Source of the DNA: Actinobacteria bacterium UBA3086
Lineage (GTDB): Bacteria; Actinomycetota; Coriobacteriia; Anaerosomatales; UBA3086
DNA: 6,357 bases
NCBI GenBank assembly: GCA_002367305.1
Contig: DFBG01000089.1
Span: 1-6,357 of the forward strand
Direction of reading: 5' to 3'
Shown here: piece after piece, positions 5,723 through 6,357 of the stretch
Numbering within the stretch: the stretch's first letter is position 1
How the letters are laid out: every line of letters begins with the position of its first letter
Notes under the pieces: generated by a model
What the model saw: the letters and a program-made list of their open reading frames with translations, nothing else
Told to the model about the DNA's origin: nothing
Databases searched by the model: none
Position numbers and translations under genes: made by a program

Positions 5723-6357
5723 ATGACTGAAGCACTCACAACAGATGTAGCTCTGGAGGTCCGGGACTTGTCCCGGACCTTTGGTGTGCGCAAGGCCCTC
5801 AACAAGGTGGATTTCGATCTTCCTGACGGAGCATTCCTGTCGGTGTTCGGGCCCAATGGCGCAGGCAAGACCACGCTCATCAAAGTGCTCACCACCGTCA
5901 CGGCTCCCTCAAAGGGTACCGCCAAGGTCTGCGGACTCGACGTGGTCCAGGACGCCGTGGGTCTGCGGGAGAAGATCGGACTCATCAGTCACAACCCGCT
6001 GCTCTACCCGGATCTCTCCGCAGAGGAGAATCTGCAGTTCTTTGCTGAGATGTACGGCATCTCCGAAGCGCAGGATCGCGTCCGCGAGCTGCTGGTGAGC
6101 GTCGAACTCGATCATCGTCGCATGGACCTCGTGCGCACGTTCTCGCGCGGCATGCTGCAGCGTCTCTCCATTGCGCGTGCGCTCCTGCACCGGCCCGAGG
6201 TCCTTTTCCTCGACGAGCCGTACTCCGGCCTCGACCCGCACGCCATGGATATCCTGGACGGTCTCATCGCCCAGATCCGCAGCGAGCACACCTTCGTGAT
6301 GATCAGCCATGACCTCGACAAGGGGTTGGAGCTCTGCAGCCACGCGCTCATCCTGGC
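5723..6357 (+). CDS. ccmA: Heme exporter-type ABC ATPase CcmA (partial, 3' end missing)
   Basis: The first 211 codons of an ABC ATPase, cut by the window end. In System I, CcmA works with CcmB, CcmC and CcmD; ATP hydrolysis releases holo-CcmE from CcmC so that it can reach CcmF. Visible motifs are Walker A GPNGAGKTT (43-51), the ABC signature region FSRGMLQRLS (140-149), Walker B VLFLDEP (160-166) with the D-loop SGLD (168-171), and the switch His in MISHD (193-197). The Q-loop region reads ISHNPLLYPDL (88-98) with no Gln. The ATG starts 6 nt after the ccmF stop and is in the same reading frame as ccmF, separated only by TAG and two codons. No good ribosome site is visible, so translational coupling to ccmF is likely. 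The ABC class is certain; the ccmA assignment relies on the ccmE-ccmF context. A ccmB-like permease should follow. Confidence 0.9.
   Translation, partial: MTEALTTDVALEVRDLSRTFGVRKALNKVDFDLPDGAFLSVFGPNGAGKTTLIKVLTTVTAPSKGTAKVCGLDVVQDAVGLREKIGLISHNPLLYPDLSAEENLQFFAEMYGISEAQDRVRELLVSVELDHRRMDLVRTFSRGMLQRLSIARALLHRPEVLFLDEPYSGLDPHAMDILDGLIAQIRSEHTFVMISHDLDKGLELCSHALIL
5757..5780 (+). repeat. 24-nt perfect inverted repeat within the ccmA start region
   Basis: AGGTCCGGGAC (5757-5767) and GTCCCGGACCT (5770-5780) are exact reverse complements, eleven bases each, separated by TT. It covers roughly codons 12-20 of ccmA, encoding the EVRDLSRTF strand common to ABC ATPases. As DNA it could be an operator; as RNA the two-base centre would force at least one base pair on either side open, leaving a stable stem. 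It lies 34 nt into the gene. Confidence 0.75.

Noticed and set aside
5572..6343. Minus-strand open frames opposite the end of ccmF and ccmA
   Set aside because: The opposite strand carries unambiguous CcmF and ABC ATPase motifs; these frames show no domain of their own.
1..6357. CRISPR array, tRNA, rRNA, insertion sequence or attachment site
   Set aside because: No spaced direct repeats, no cloverleaf or rRNA-like stretch, and no transposase or integrase gene were seen.

Overview
The window (about 60% G+C by eye) looks like a chromosomal segment from a high-GC bacterium that makes c-type cytochromes. The gene content is a Ccm (System I) cluster with a cysteine-type CcmE, a type III pantothenate kinase and a conserved gene of unknown function. 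This would fit an anaerobic or microaerophilic deep-branching actinobacterium (Coriobacteriia-like) or another non-proteobacterial lineage. The taxonomic guess is inference from gene style, not from a marker gene.

Left part, minus strand (1-787): an OmpR/PhoB-family response regulator, read leftwards from a GTG at 787 behind a perfect AGGAGGTG ribosome site. Beyond it, at the window edge, are the first eight codons of what may be its partner histidine kinase. A 97-nt divergent spacer (788-884) separates it from the plus-strand genes.

Middle, plus strand (885-2620): coaX (type III pantothenate kinase, first step of coenzyme A synthesis) and, 32 nt downstream, a 312-aa soluble protein of a conserved family without a secure function. 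They probably form one transcription unit. A 250-nt non-coding gap (2621-2870) follows. It holds two hairpin candidates and a weak promoter candidate.

Right part, plus strand (2871-6357): a cytochrome c maturation operon, ccmE-ccmF-ccmA, cut off by the window end inside ccmA. In System I, CcmA is the ATPase of the ABC complex that releases holo-CcmE, CcmE carries heme covalently, and CcmF is the integral-membrane heme lyase. CcmE here has the CxxxY heme-attachment motif instead of the usual HxxxY, and a second OB-like unit is appended at its C-terminus. CcmF has the WWD segment and all four expected histidines.

The points most worth following up are the two-unit Cys-type CcmE, the 24-nt perfect inverted repeat inside the start of ccmA, and the uncharacterised partner of coaX. 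No mobile element, CRISPR array, tRNA or rRNA was seen. I do not see an entirely new system here; the novelty is a variant of a known one.
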